From Phytobacter palmae (GTDB taxonomy: Bacteria; Pseudomonadota; Gammaproteobacteria; Enterobacterales; Enterobacteriaceae), in NCBI GenBank assembly GCA_900112785.1, contig FONB01000002.1:248001-312000 (forward strand): DNA of 64,000 bases, read 5' to 3'. Shown piece by piece: positions 38,017-47,605 of the stretch. The notes below the pieces were generated by a model. That model did no database searches. It was not told the origin of the DNA and saw only the letters and a list, made by a program, of their open reading frames with translations. The translations under genes and the position numbers were made by a program. The first letter of the stretch is position 1. Each line of letters starts with the position of its first letter.

Positions 38017-39537
38017 ATGAGCAAATTAATCGAAGCTTTACAAGAACAGGTCGGGCATGAAAAAGAATATGTGGCTTTTACACATGCCAACGCAACAACA
38101 CCCTACCTGGCAGATTTCGGGCAAAAGCACCAGCGTAAACTTTGTGAAAGTCTGGATGAGATCGTAGACCGCTGCGAATTACGTGATGGCATGACGATTT
38201 CATTTCATCATGCCTTTCGTGAAGGCGATAAAGTTATCAATCTTGTCGTCGATAAACTCGCATCCCTGGGGCTGAAAAATATTACCCTGGCCTCCAGTTC
38301 ATTAATGACCTGTAACGCGCCATTAATTCAGCATATTCGTAACGGTGTCATTACCAGGATTTACACCTCCGGCATGCGCGGAGAATTAGCCGATGCGATT
38401 TCGCATGGTCTGATGGCGCAACCGGTTGAAATTCACTCGCACGGCGGTCGCGTTAATCTCATCCAGAAAGGTGAAATTAATATTGATGTCGCCTTCCTCG
38501 CCGTCTCATGTGCCGATGAGTACGGCAATGCGAGTGGTAGCGGCGGTAATTCACTTTGTGGCTCGCTCGGCTACGCGATGGTGGATGCGCAGTACGCTAA
38601 ACGCGTGGTACTGCTGACTGAATCCATTGAGCCCTTCCCTTATATGCCCGCAAGCATTGTTCAGGACCAGGTCGATTACATCGTAAAAATTGACAGTGTT
38701 GGCGACCCGGCAAAAATCAGCGTCGGCGCAGCCCGTGTAACCAGCAACCCACGTGAATTGATGATCGCCCGCTCCGCTGCTGATGTGGTCGAGCACTCCG
38801 GCTACTTCAAACAGGGTTTCTCCATTCAGACCGGTTCTGGCGCTGCGTCAACGGCATGTACGCGCTTTTTAGAATCGCGCATGAAAAAGAAAAACATCAC
38901 GGCAAGTTTCGCCTTAGGCGGCATCACCGGCAGTATTGTGGATCTTCATGAAAAAGGGTTAATCGCAAAACTGCTCGATACCCAGAGTTTTGACGGCGCC
39001 GCCGCTGCCTCGTTAGCCAGAAACCCAAACCATGTTGAAATCTCAACCAACGTCTACGCGAATCCCGCATCCAAAGCGGCATGCTGCGACCAGGTCGATA
39101 TTGTGATTTTAAGCGCCCTGGAAATTGATACGGATTTCAACGTTAACGTGCTGACGGGCTCAGATGGCGTGATGCGTGGTGCTTCCGGCGGTCACTGTGA
39201 TGTTGCTGCCGCAGCAAACCTGACCGTGGTGGTTGCCCCGCTTATCCGTAGCCGAATTCCAACGGTTGTGAAGAAGGTGACAACCTGCGTGACACCGGGC
39301 GAAAGTATCGATGTTCTGGTTACCGATCACGGTATTGCAGTGAACCCTTCTCGCCCTGAAATTCATCAACGATTAGTGGATGCAGGCTTACCCGTGCTGA
39401 GTATTGAGGAGTTGCATCAGCGGGCGCTGGAAATCTGCGGCCATCCAAAAGCCATTGAATTTACATCCAAAATTGTGGGTATTGTTCGTTATCGCGATGG
39501 AAGCGTCATTGATGTCGTCCGGCAGGTAAAAGAGTAA
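38017..39537 (+). CDS. citF: CitF, citrate lyase alpha subunit (citrate:acetyl-ACP transferase)
   Basis: A 506-residue subunit that exchanges acetyl for citryl on the carrier protein. Typical segments are FHHAFREGDKVIN, VSCADEYGNASGSGG and ASFALGGITGSIVDLH. An AGGATAATAAAG ribosome site precedes the ATG. Its stop and the citX start share one base (TAATG). Confidence 0.95.
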   Translation: MSKLIEALQEQVGHEKEYVAFTHANATTPYLADFGQKHQRKLCESLDEIVDRCELRDGMTISFHHAFREGDKVINLVVDKLASLGLKNITLASSSLMTCNAPLIQHIRNGVITRIYTSGMRGELADAISHGLMAQPVEIHSHGGRVNLIQKGEINIDVAFLAVSCADEYGNASGSGGNSLCGSLGYAMVDAQYAKRVVLLTESIEPFPYMPASIVQDQVDYIVKIDSVGDPAKISVGAARVTSNPRELMIARSAADVVEHSGYFKQGFSIQTGSGAASTACTRFLESRMKKKNITASFALGGITGSIVDLHEKGLIAKLLDTQSFDGAAAASLARNPNHVEISTNVYANPASKAACCDQVDIVILSALEIDTDFNVNVLTGSDGVMRGASGGHCDVAAAANLTVVVAPLIRSRIPTVVKKVTTCVTPGESIDVLVTDHGIAVNPSRPEIHQRLVDAGLPVLSIEELHQRALEICGHPKAIEFTSKIVGIVRYRDGSVIDVVRQVKE

Positions 39538-40082
39538 TGAACGCTATGGCAGACGCATCGTGCTCACCTGTCTCATTAACGCAATTATTAGCGTCCAGAG
39601 AGGCCCGTGCAGAGCAACAGCAGCGCTGGTTAACGCGTTGGGGGCAAACGCTTATCTCGACGACCCTGGTCTGGCCGGGTGAGGTAAAAGATACCCCTGT
39701 CTCCAGGGCTGTAATGGGGGTGGCAAATGAGGCTCTCTCCGCGCTCATTCTCGCTAATGGCTGGGAAATCAGCCGGCACGAAGCTCACCAGTTTGTTACC
39801 GGGCCAGAGTCATTCTGGTCCGTTAATGGGCCAGCTTCGCAGGTCAAAAAGGCAACCATTCTCCTTGAGGAGAGCCATCCTCTGGGAAGGCTGTGGGATA
39901 TCGATGTGTTTTGCCCGGATAGCGGATTATTGAGTCGCAAATCTGTCGGCGAAAATAAAAGACGTTGCTTCATCTGTGATGAACCTGCACATGTCTGTTC
40001 ACGTATGCGGCGCCATTCGCTTCTTTCCCTGCAAACTGTCATGGAGGCCAGAATCAATGACTATTTCTGCCATCAGAAATGA
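39537..40082 (+). CDS. citX: CitX, apo-citrate lyase phosphoribosyl-dephospho-CoA transferase
   Basis: A 181-residue enzyme that attaches the prosthetic group to CitD. The motif LGRLWDIDVFCPD near residue 118 and the Cys motif RRCFICDEPAHVCSR near 140 are characteristic. Length is that of the E. coli enzyme. The 3' end overlaps citG by 26 bases. Confidence 0.93.
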   Translation: MNAMADASCSPVSLTQLLASREARAEQQQRWLTRWGQTLISTTLVWPGEVKDTPVSRAVMGVANEALSALILANGWEISRHEAHQFVTGPESFWSVNGPASQVKKATILLEESHPLGRLWDIDVFCPDSGLLSRKSVGENKRRCFICDEPAHVCSRMRRHSLLSLQTVMEARINDYFCHQK

Positions 40083-40929
40083 ACCGTGGGTTGAGGGGCT
40101 TAATATTGCTGAGCTCGCTGCGGAAGCGATGTACCGCGAAGTTATTTTGACCCCCAAACCGGGGCTGGTAGACCGTCACAATAATGGTTCGCATATGGAC
40201 ATGAATATGAAGCTCTTTATGTCCAGTATCGCGGCCATTGCTCCGTGGTTTGCATTGTTTGTCTCCAAAGGGATGCAAACGGCCAGCCAGGAACCCGGAC
40301 AGACACTACGGGCTATCCGCCCTATCGGTCTTGCGTGCGAGCAGGCCATGTTTCGCGCAACGGGGGGGATCAACACCCATAAAGGGGGAATATTTTCGCT
40401 TGGTCTGCTTTGTTCTGCCGCCGGGCGCCTGCAGGGCAAAGGCGAAACGATCAATCGCAGCGCACTCTGCCTTGAAATTAGTGCGATCTGTGCCGGTATG
40501 GTAAGCCGGGAGTTGAAACAACGTGGCGATGCGAAAACCAAAGGTGAACAACTGTTTCGGGATTATGGCTTCACGGGTGCCCGTGGCGAAGCTGAAAGCG
40601 GTTTTGTGACAGTCAGGCGCTATGGATTACCCGTATGGGAGAAAGCCATAACGTCGGGTTATTCGCCAGAAGAGGCGTTGCTACGGGTTTTGCTTTCATT
40701 AATTGCACATAATCCTGACACCAATATCCTCTCGCGAGGCGGCCTCAGTGGATTGAGCTATGCCAGGCGGTATGCGACCAGACTCCTGGGTATTAAAAAT
40801 CTTACCGGCAACAGATTCAGGCAGGCCCTTTTTAATATGGACAATGCGTTCATCGCCCAAAATTTAAGTCCGGGAGGAAGCGCAGATCTTCTGGCCGTAA
40901 CCTGGCTCCTTTCCCGTTTCCCGGCCTGA
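40057..40929 (+). CDS. citG: CitG, triphosphoribosyl-dephospho-CoA synthase
   Basis: A 290-residue enzyme that makes the prosthetic-group precursor from dephospho-CoA and ATP. The signature EVILTPKPGLVDRHNNGSH is near residue 30, and GINTHKGGIFSLGLLC follows near 105. The start is the ATG at 40057, which has GGAGG upstream; longer in-frame starts lie deep within citX. With this gene the citrate lyase set is complete. Confidence 0.94.
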   Translation: MTISAIRNEPWVEGLNIAELAAEAMYREVILTPKPGLVDRHNNGSHMDMNMKLFMSSIAAIAPWFALFVSKGMQTASQEPGQTLRAIRPIGLACEQAMFRATGGINTHKGGIFSLGLLCSAAGRLQGKGETINRSALCLEISAICAGMVSRELKQRGDAKTKGEQLFRDYGFTGARGEAESGFVTVRRYGLPVWEKAITSGYSPEEALLRVLLSLIAHNPDTNILSRGGLSGLSYARRYATRLLGIKNLTGNRFRQALFNMDNAFIAQNLSPGGSADLLAVTWLLSRFPA

Positions 40930-40949
40930 GGGCGGAAAACGAAAGATTG

Positions 40950-41525
40950 ATGGAATTTACCATGACAATATCGCGCCTGTTAGCACTGGATGATTCTTTC
41001 ACCACTATTCTGGTTCCTGGATTAAGGGATAGCGACGAGTACCACTGGCAAACCTGTTGGGGGCGCCATTTACCTCGCTGGAAAAGAATAAGCCAACGAA
41101 ACTGGATCCAGCCAGATATTGAAAACTGGTGCGCCGCTATCCGCAGGGAATTAACCAGCTGTACGTTACCCGTTATTTTAATTGGGCATAGCTTTGGCGC
41201 CCTTGCATCCTGGTATCAGGTTCAGCGCCAGGCTTCAAATATTGCCGGAATTGTTATGGTTGCGCCGGCTGAACCCTCCTGTTTTGAACTTGAAGAGATC
41301 GTCACAGCGTCAAAACTGAACGTCCCTGGCATTGTCTTTGCCAGTCGTAATGACCCACTAATGTCATTCAACCGTGCGGTATTCTGGTCAGACAGCTGGG
41401 GATGTGAGCTTATCGATACAGGTGAGGCTGGCCATATTAATTCGGAATCAGGGTTTGGTGAATGGAAATATGGTCTTGAGAGAATAGCTGAATTTGAAGA
41501 AAGGCTACTAAAAATAGCAACATGA
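40950..41525 (+). CDS. Alpha/beta hydrolase, RBBP9/YdeN type
   Basis: A 191-residue small hydrolase. The N-terminal LVPGLRDSDEYHWQTCW and the nucleophile elbow LIGHSFGALAS near residue 82 (G-x-S-x-G) identify the RBBP9 family; an Asp near 136 (ASRNDPL) and His in GEAGHIN complete a catalytic triad. It sits between citG and the aconitase gene and is probably part of the same transcript. Its substrate is unknown; an acyl-CoA or ester side reaction is possible. Confidence 0.82.
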   Translation: MEFTMTISRLLALDDSFTTILVPGLRDSDEYHWQTCWGRHLPRWKRISQRNWIQPDIENWCAAIRRELTSCTLPVILIGHSFGALASWYQVQRQASNIAGIVMVAPAEPSCFELEEIVTASKLNVPGIVFASRNDPLMSFNRAVFWSDSWGCELIDTGEAGHINSESGFGEWKYGLERIAEFEERLLKIAT

Positions 41526-41588
41526 TTATTTGATACAAAACCACCATAGCACATTTTTAATTTCCTATCATAAGGTCAGGATATTTTT

Positions 41589-44183
41589 ATGTTTGAAGAA
41601 TATAAGAAGCATGTCGCTGAGCGCGCAGAAAATGGAATACCCGCAAAACCATTAACCACGCAACAGGTCAGCGAATTAATTTCTCTCCTCGAAAATAAAC
41701 AGTGCGAAGACCGCGAAGCTTTAATCAATCTGTTAATTAACCAGGTTTCTCCCGGCGTAGATGCTGCGGCGAAAGTGAAAGCGGAATTTCTTGATAAAAT
41801 TATCAAAACAAAAACAAGTGAATTCGGCATCACGCCAGAGGATGCTATCGCTATTCTTGGTACCATGCAGGGCGGCTACAATATTCAGCCTCTTATTGAC
41901 TCACTGGACGATACTGAACTGGCTCAGTTAGCGGCTAATAAACTCAGCCACACTATTCTTATCTTTGAGAAATTTAATGATATCGAGCAAAAAGCCCGTC
42001 ATGGGAATGCGCATGCAAAAGCGGTTATTGCCTCATGGGCGAATGCCGAGTGGTTTACCGAACGCGCGACGCTTGATGAAAAAATTACGCTGACGGTCTT
42101 CAAAGTGCCCGGCGAAACCAATACCGATGACCTTTCACCCGCCCCTGAGGCGTGGTCACGTCCGGATATTCCCCTGCATGCGCTCTCCATGTTGAGTTCA
42201 CCGAGAGAAGGCGTGACTCCAGACCAACCGGGGCAATATGGTCCGCTCACCCGAATACAAGAGTTAAAAGCCCGGCAGTATCCTCTTGCTTACGTCGGTG
42301 ATGTGGTGGGTACCGGCTCTTCCCGAAAATCTGCGACAAACTCCATCCTCTGGCATATCGGGAAGGATATTCCCTTCGTACCCAATAAACGCAGCGGGGG
42401 CTTTGTCTTAGGTGGAAAAATTGCGCCTATCTTTTTCAATACCCTGGAGGACTCCGGTGCATTACCTGTTGAAGTGGATGTCTCCGGTTTGTCGACAGGG
42501 ATGCTGATTGACCTCTATCCGTACAAGGGCGAGATCCGCAACCATCACGATCAGACGCTCATTGCCTCATTCAGCCTGAAAACAGAAGTCTTGCTGGATG
42601 AAGCCCAGGCGGGCGGTCGCATTCCGTTGATCATTGGTCGCAGTTTAACGGCCAGAGCCAGGGCATCTTTAGGCCTGCCGGTAACATCTGTTTTCAGGAA
42701 AGCCAAAGAGCCTGCGCCATCTTCTGCCGGGTTTACGCTGGCGCAGAAGATGGTGGGCAGAGCGTGCGGCGTCGAAGGTATTCGTCCTGGCCAGTATTGT
42801 GAACCTAAAATCACCACCGTGGGGTCGCAGGATACCACCGGCGGGATGACACGCGATGAACTGACAGACCTTGCGTGCTTAGGGTTTTCAGCCGACCTGG
42901 TTATGCAGTCGTTTTGCCACACCTCAGCCTATCCAAAACCTGTCGACGTGAATTTGCATGAGACGCTGCCTCAGTTTATTACCAGCAGAAAAGGCGTGGC
43001 GCTAAGACCCGGCGATGGAATTATCCACTCATGGCTTAACCGCATGCTGATCCCTGACACAGTGGGTACCGGTGCAGATTCGCATACGCGCTTCCCCTTA
43101 GGGATCTCATTTCCGGGCGGTTCCGGGCTGGTTGCTTTTGCCGCTGCGACGGGAATTATGCCGCTCGATATGCCGGAATCGGTTCTGGTCCGCTTTAAGG
43201 GTGAAATGCAAAAAGGAATCACCCTTCGCGATTTGGTGCACGCGATCCCTTACTACGCCATTAAACAAGGGTTGCTGACCACCGAGAAGAAAAACAAACG
43301 CAATATATTTTCTGGTCGCATTCTGGAAATCGAAGGTTTACAGATGCTGAAAGCTGAACAAGCCTTTGAACTGGCAGATGCATCCGCAGAGCGCTCAGCG
43401 GCTGCCTGTGTCCTGCGCCTTGAAGAAGAGAACGTTGCCGAATATTTGCGTTCCAATGCCACCTTACTGCGCTGGATGATTAGCCAGGGTTATGAGCACG
43501 CCCCTACCCTTGAAAAGCGCATTGCAGAGATCGAAGCATGGCTGGCCAATCCGTCGTTACTCAGCGCAGATGAAAATGCTGAATACGCCGCAATCATTGA
43601 AATCGATCTGACTGAAATTACGGAGCCGATTGTTTGCGCGCCCAATGACCCGGACGACGCCCGTTTGCTGTCCGAAGTCGCGCGGACGCCAGTACAGGAA
43701 GTGTTTATTGGTTCCTGCATGACAAACATTGGTCACTTCCGGGCCGCCGGAAAATTGCTGGCTGATGCAAAAGAGATCCCTGCCCGCCTGTGGATTGCCC
43801 CACCCACCAAAATGGATGCTCAGCAACTCTCAGGCGAGGGCTATTTCAATAAGTTCATCCGATCCGGCGCCCGTATCGAACCGGCTGGCTGCTCGCTTTG
43901 CATGGGTAACCAGGCCAGGGTCAAAGAAGGGAGCAGCGTTGTCTCAACATCAACCCGCAACTTCCCACATCGCCTGGGAACCGATGCGAACGTCTTCCTG
44001 GCGTCGGCTGAACTCAGTGCGATTGCGGCTATGCTGGGAAAAATGCCGACGGTTGAACAGTATCACTGGCATATGGATAAAATAAATGACACCCGTGAAG
44101 ATACGTATCGTTACTTAAATTTCCATACGCTGGCTGAGTATCAGGTGCAGGAAAAACGTCGCATTGACGTTGTAACAATTTAA
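41589..44183 (+). CDS. acnB: Aconitate hydratase B (AcnB-type), cluster-specific copy
   Basis: An 864-residue bifunctional aconitate hydratase/2-methylisocitrate dehydratase. It has the AcnB-specific N-terminal HEAT-like domain (residues 1-160), a swivel domain with [15 protein letters not shown], and the catalytic domain with [20 protein letters not shown]. The three [4Fe-4S] ligands are in [11 protein letters not shown] and [10 protein letters not shown] near residues 712 and 771. Its place beside citrate lyase, far from any pyruvate dehydrogenase locus, suggests a paralogue of the housekeeping gene. It would hydrate cis-aconitate to citrate for cleavage. A strong terminator follows. Confidence 0.93.
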   Translation: MFEEYKKHVAERAENGIPAKPLTTQQVSELISLLENKQCEDREALINLLINQVSPGVDAAAKVKAEFLDKIIKTKTSEFGITPEDAIAILGTMQGGYNIQPLIDSLDDTELAQLAANKLSHTILIFEKFNDIEQKARHGNAHAKAVIASWANAEWFTERATLDEKITLTVFKVPGETNTDDLSPAPEAWSRPDIPLHALSMLSSPREGVTPDQPGQYGPLTRIQELKARQYPLAYVGDVVGTGSSRKSATNSILWHIGKDIPFVPNKRSGGFVLGGKIAPIFFNTLEDSGALPVEVDVSGLSTGMLIDLYPYKGEIRNHHDQTLIASFSLKTEVLLDEAQAGGRIPLIIGRSLTARARASLGLPVTSVFRKAKEPAPSSAGFTLAQKMVGRACGVEGIRPGQYCEPKITTVGSQDTTGGMTRDELTDLACLGFSADLVMQSFCHTSAYPKPVDVNLHETLPQFITSRKGVALRPGDGIIHSWLNRMLIPDTVGTGADSHTRFPLGISFPGGSGLVAFAAATGIMPLDMPESVLVRFKGEMQKGITLRDLVHAIPYYAIKQGLLTTEKKNKRNIFSGRILEIEGLQMLKAEQAFELADASAERSAAACVLRLEEENVAEYLRSNATLLRWMISQGYEHAPTLEKRIAEIEAWLANPSLLSADENAEYAAIIEIDLTEITEPIVCAPNDPDDARLLSEVARTPVQEVFIGSCMTNIGHFRAAGKLLADAKEIPARLWIAPPTKMDAQQLSGEGYFNKFIRSGARIEPAGCSLCMGNQARVKEGSSVVSTSTRNFPHRLGTDANVFLASAELSAIAAMLGKMPTVEQYHWHMDKINDTREDTYRYLNFHTLAEYQVQEKRRIDVVTI

Positions 44184-44193
44184 TAAGCCTTAA

Positions 44194-44228
44194 AAACATG
44201 CCTGGCTATATTCCCAGGCATGTTTCTT
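44194..44228 (+). terminator. Terminator after the aconitase gene
   Basis: A perfect 12-bp stem (AAACATGCCTGG/CCAGGCATGTTT) with an 8-base loop ends in TTTCTT, 10 bases after the stop. Confidence 0.8.
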
Positions 44229-44327
44229 GCCCTCTAATTAATTGTTTATTTTTTTGAGCCGGCAGCATTCTCATTTTCAAATGAGACCTCTGACATTATC
44301 AAAAGAATGGAACACGGATTAATTAAA

Positions 44328-45758
44328 ATGAACTCAAAATTATTGAAAATAATATTTCTCATTTTCATTATATGCCTTTCATTAATTACACCGCCGCCTG
44401 ATGGCCTTTCCAGAGAGGCCTGGATACTAGCCAGCATTTATCTTGCGGCGATCATCGGCCTGGTGAGTAAACCCTATCCTGAACCGGTTATACTCATCGC
44501 AGCGCTTGCAGCCTCATGTATCACCATCACTAACTTTAGCGACTCAGCAATTAAGCCACTTGATGTTTTAAATGGTTACTCTTCCGGGACAACCTGGCTG
44601 GTATTCAGCGCATTTACCCTCAGCGCGGCTTTTGTATCAACCGGCTTAGGGAAGCGCCTGGCTTACTGGTTTATATATCAGTTTGGTGGAACAACGCTTG
44701 GGCTGGGTTATGTCACCGTATTACTGGATTTAATTCTTTCCCCCGCCACCCCCTCTAACACAGCGCGTGGCGGCGGCATTGTATTCCCGATTATCAACAG
44801 TATTGCCCTGGCGTTAAATTCAACACCGAAAGAAAGTCCCTGCAAGGCAGGCCGCTATCTTATGGTAAACATCTATATGGTTACAAAGACCACCAGCTAT
44901 ATGTTTTTAACAGCATTTGCCGGCAACGCGCTCGCGCTACAGTTAATTTCAGATGTCTTTCATATACATATTAGCTGGACAGGATGGGCGCTTGCCGGTG
45001 CGCCACTTGGGTTAATTATGCTTTCGGTCATTCCTTACATAACCTACAAAGTGACTAAGCCAGAGCTAAAGAAAATCAATAATAAAGAGATTGCATTAAA
45101 AGGTTTGAACGAAATAGGTGGTATGAATCGCCGTGAAAAAGGGTTGATAGCCATATTCATTCTGGCCTTAATGGGGTGGATTTTCTCACGGCAGCTGGGG
45201 CTTAATGAATGCTCTGTGGCTATCATTGCTATGGCATCTGCACTGCTCTTTAATGTGATTAGCTGGGACGATGTATTAAAGAGTAAGGGAGGATGGAATA
45301 CCCTCATCTGGTATGGCGGGATAATCGGGCTGAGTGGCGTGCTGAGTAAAGCTGGCTTTTTTAGCTGGCTGGCGAAGTTTCTTTCAGAAAACATTTCGCA
45401 TATACATGTCGGAAGTAGCGTCATTATTTTTATCGTTTTTCTCAGCATTGTTATTCGTTATTTATTTGCCTCCGGTGGGGCTTATGTTGCTGCTATGGTC
45501 CCTGTATTTGCAACGCTAGGCCTGGTCACTGGTGCCGATCCGGTCATTCTTTCATTAGCCATTTTATTTTCCAACTCATACGGTGGCTGTATTACCCATT
45601 ATGGCGGCGCGGCAGGGCCAATTATTTTTGCCGCTGGCTATAACGATATAAAATCCTGGTGGCTAACCGGCACTATCGTCGCGTTATTGACGTTTATTAC
45701 TCATATTGTCGTTGGGTTCCCCTGGTGGGAATACTTAAAAGCAAACGGATTGCTCTGA
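44328..45758 (+). CDS. DASS-family anion transporter (CitT/TtdT type)
   Basis: A 476-residue divalent-anion:Na+ or antiport transporter of the CitT/TtdT group with about 12 helices. The substrate motifs are SPATPSNTARGGGIVFPII near residue 140 and the second-half SNSYGGCITHYGGAAGPI near 415. Relatives exchange citrate, tartrate or other di- and tricarboxylates for succinate. It follows the aconitase terminator, so it may have its own promoter or be expressed by read-through. An ATG 21 bases upstream is an alternative start. Confidence 0.88.
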   Translation: MNSKLLKIIFLIFIICLSLITPPPDGLSREAWILASIYLAAIIGLVSKPYPEPVILIAALAASCITITNFSDSAIKPLDVLNGYSSGTTWLVFSAFTLSAAFVSTGLGKRLAYWFIYQFGGTTLGLGYVTVLLDLILSPATPSNTARGGGIVFPIINSIALALNSTPKESPCKAGRYLMVNIYMVTKTTSYMFLTAFAGNALALQLISDVFHIHISWTGWALAGAPLGLIMLSVIPYITYKVTKPELKKINNKEIALKGLNEIGGMNRREKGLIAIFILALMGWIFSRQLGLNECSVAIIAMASALLFNVISWDDVLKSKGGWNTLIWYGGIIGLSGVLSKAGFFSWLAKFLSENISHIHVGSSVIIFIVFLSIVIRYLFASGGAYVAAMVPVFATLGLVTGADPVILSLAILFSNSYGGCITHYGGAAGPIIFAAGYNDIKSWWLTGTIVALLTFITHIVVGFPWWEYLKANGLL

Positions 45759-45798
45759 TAATGAGAGAGTGAGGCCTCTGCTTTCGTGTTGTTGACGT

Positions 45799-45966
45799 TT
45801 ATCGCTCTGGCGTACCGGATGGCGCAGGCTGTTCATTGTCACCTCCTCTATTGGCGGGTTGCTGACAGTACACAGAACGTGCTCTGCTCCCTCTGCTGCT
45901 AATAAAAATCGCGTTTTTATCGGGATCAATATCCTGTACTCGTGAGCCATTACCAGACCGCTTCAT
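45799..45966 (-). CDS. Small basic hypothetical protein, 55 residues
   Basis: I do not recognise this protein. It is hydrophilic, begins MKRSGNGSRVQDIDPDKN, and ends in a Gln/Gly/Pro/Asn-rich tail. The main support is a very good ribosome site, GAGAGGAG, five bases before the ATG on the minus strand. Other overlapping frames on this strand have no such signal. It lies alone between the DASS transporter and the dlt operon. Confidence 0.4.
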   Translation of the reverse strand: MKRSGNGSRVQDIDPDKNAIFISSRGSRARSVYCQQPANRGGDNEQPAPSGTPER

Positions 45967-46221
45967 CCGCTCCTCTCCGGGAGCGGACAAGGTCGTTTAT
46001 CGCATCTATCGAAACTGCACCACTGATGAGTGCCGGTTCGGTGTGTCTGCTCATCATCGTTGTTGATTACCACTCGCAGTGAGCCTGAGGAGGTCAGCTC
46101 CATCACGTCTCTTTCTTCATAAATGCCGCGCTTATTATTAACGCGCTAACGCTGTACATACCGTTACACAGCAATGCTCATCTTTTCAGATGCACCTGGT
46201 ATAGAATGTCAAAGAAGATAG

Positions 46222-46239
46222 ATTGGAATTAATTCCAAT
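46222..46239. promoter_or_regulatory. 18-bp perfect palindrome upstream of dltD
   Basis: ATTGGAATTAATTCCAAT is fully self-complementary and ends 98 bases before the dltD start in an A+T-rich region. It is a good candidate operator; the cognate regulator is not known. It does not match PmrA or PhoP half-site spacing. Confidence 0.5.
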
Positions 46240-46337
46240 TACCCATTGTCCCAATTGTTGTCTATTTGTTGTAACGCTAAGAATCAACAAATTTTAAACA
46301 AGTTAATGTCATGTAGTCTTACTTTTTTATAATGATA

Positions 46338-47477
46338 ATGAAAATCAAAAATACTTTCTGCCTACACATCCTGATGGCTCTCCTCGCCATCGTGGTCCTG
46401 AGCGCTCACCCGGTGGTGACGAGCTTTGATCCGCCGCTTAAATTCCAGCCGCTGATTAAATCGATGGAAGGCACACCAAAAGAGCAAGCAGAAAAAATAG
46501 CCACAATTTCCCATGCATTACAAGGGAATGCGATTTTCTTTATCGGGGCATCAGAAGTATCCACTTCTGAAAATGAACATTACGCTGTCTATAATTACTT
46601 CAATAAGCAATTGCACAGTCCCTTAGTGGCATATGGCGATAGTTATGTCGACGACGTCACACAATTTTTACTGTTCTCCCGTTTTAAAGACAACCTTAAC
46701 GCAAACAGTAAAGTAGTGTTACTCCTTGCGCCGGATAGCTTTTATTCCAATGGGCTTCCGCCGGCAATTTTTGCGGATAATTTCCCGGCTTCAATTTTCG
46801 ATCCATTAATGAAAGACAAGCAGGCCCGTCCTTTGCTGGTCAATTACTTAAAACATATTGAAGCGGACGATATCAGCCATTTGAGCTTTGGTGAAATGGC
46901 CATTTATGGCTGGCATCCGGACCTGATCTGGGAAGAAGTGAGCTATCAGTTTGCAAACTTCTGCACGATGATAAAAAACGACTGGCTGGACCTGCTCAAT
47001 ATTGAGCCACAGCCCGCCGCGCAACCCTGGCCCGCACAGCCTGACAGCATTACGATGCCCGACTGGGATCAAGAGCTGGCTAATGCCCGTGAGCTGAACA
47101 AAGCGCGCAAGCAAAGTGCAGCCACTATGTGGATGGACAAGTCGGTTTATGAAGCCGGGGATACGCCAGAACAGTGGGATGACACACCTGTTGTACCGAA
47201 TCAAATCGAGGTTTTCCGGGCGACCATCAAACTGCTGAAAGAGCGTCATGTACAGGTGATTGCGATTGTCGACCCGATTAACCCATGGGCGCTGACCAAT
47301 ACCAATACTTTTCAGCCTGTTGACAAGCAAATCCAGGCGATCCTGACGGAAAACCAGGTGCCCTATTTAGATATGTATGCGATGCCGTATCAAAACGGCT
47401 GGAACTGGGATCGTCTGCACCCATCGGAAATTGCATGGGTTCCTATGGTTCGCTTTATCGCGGAGAATTTTAAATGA
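46338..47477 (+). CDS. dltD: DltD-like D-alanyl transfer protein
   Basis: A 379-residue SGNH-like protein with an N-terminal membrane anchor (about residues 8-28) and a periplasmic domain. It has the DltD catalytic serine region FFIGASEVS near residue 68 and the C-terminal WDRLHPSEIAW with the catalytic Asp/His. In Gram-positives DltD is the last acceptor or transfer enzyme of teichoic acid D-alanylation. Here the acceptor must differ, perhaps a lipopolysaccharide or envelope glycan. The gene is first in the operon, unlike many Gram-positive operons where it is last. The stop overlaps dltX. Confidence 0.88.
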   Translation: MKIKNTFCLHILMALLAIVVLSAHPVVTSFDPPLKFQPLIKSMEGTPKEQAEKIATISHALQGNAIFFIGASEVSTSENEHYAVYNYFNKQLHSPLVAYGDSYVDDVTQFLLFSRFKDNLNANSKVVLLLAPDSFYSNGLPPAIFADNFPASIFDPLMKDKQARPLLVNYLKHIEADDISHLSFGEMAIYGWHPDLIWEEVSYQFANFCTMIKNDWLDLLNIEPQPAAQPWPAQPDSITMPDWDQELANARELNKARKQSAATMWMDKSVYEAGDTPEQWDDTPVVPNQIEVFRATIKLLKERHVQVIAIVDPINPWALTNTNTFQPVDKQIQAILTENQVPYLDMYAMPYQNGWNWDRLHPSEIAWVPMVRFIAENFK

Positions 47478-47596
47478 TGAAAACCGCCATTCGCCTGTTT
47501 GTCCTTTATCTCCTGCTGGCGATAACGATTGTCGCGTGGACCTCCGTGGATGACAGCATGAGTTTGCAATTGCATTTTGAATATCAAAAGTTCTGA
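47474..47596 (+). CDS. dltX: DltX-like micropeptide, 40 residues
   Basis: The frame starts in the dltD stop (ATGA) and ends 9 bases before dltB. It encodes one membrane helix (LFVLYLLLAITIVAW) and a short periplasmic tail ending FEYQKF. This is exactly the C-terminal F-x-Y-x-x-F signature of DltX, whose tyrosine has been proposed as an acyl carrier between DltB and DltD. The length (about 40-50 residues) and position with dltD and dltB fit. It is too short for ordinary gene calling. A second ATG three bases later is an equal start candidate. Confidence 0.85.
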   Translation: MMKTAIRLFVLYLLLAITIVAWTSVDDSMSLQLHFEYQKF

Positions 47597-47605
47597 GGAC
47601 AAATA

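Larger units (their letters stand above)
45759..46337. other. Intergenic region between DASS transporter gene and dlt operon
   Basis: This stretch holds the possible 55-residue gene on the minus strand and, near the dlt start, an A+T-rich promoter region with an 18-bp perfect palindrome. No other gene is seen. Confidence 0.5.

Noticed and set aside
46280..46310. TTTTAAACAAGTTAAT as a PmrA box before dltD
   Set aside because: Half-sites deviate from YTTAAK and the spacing is three bases instead of five.
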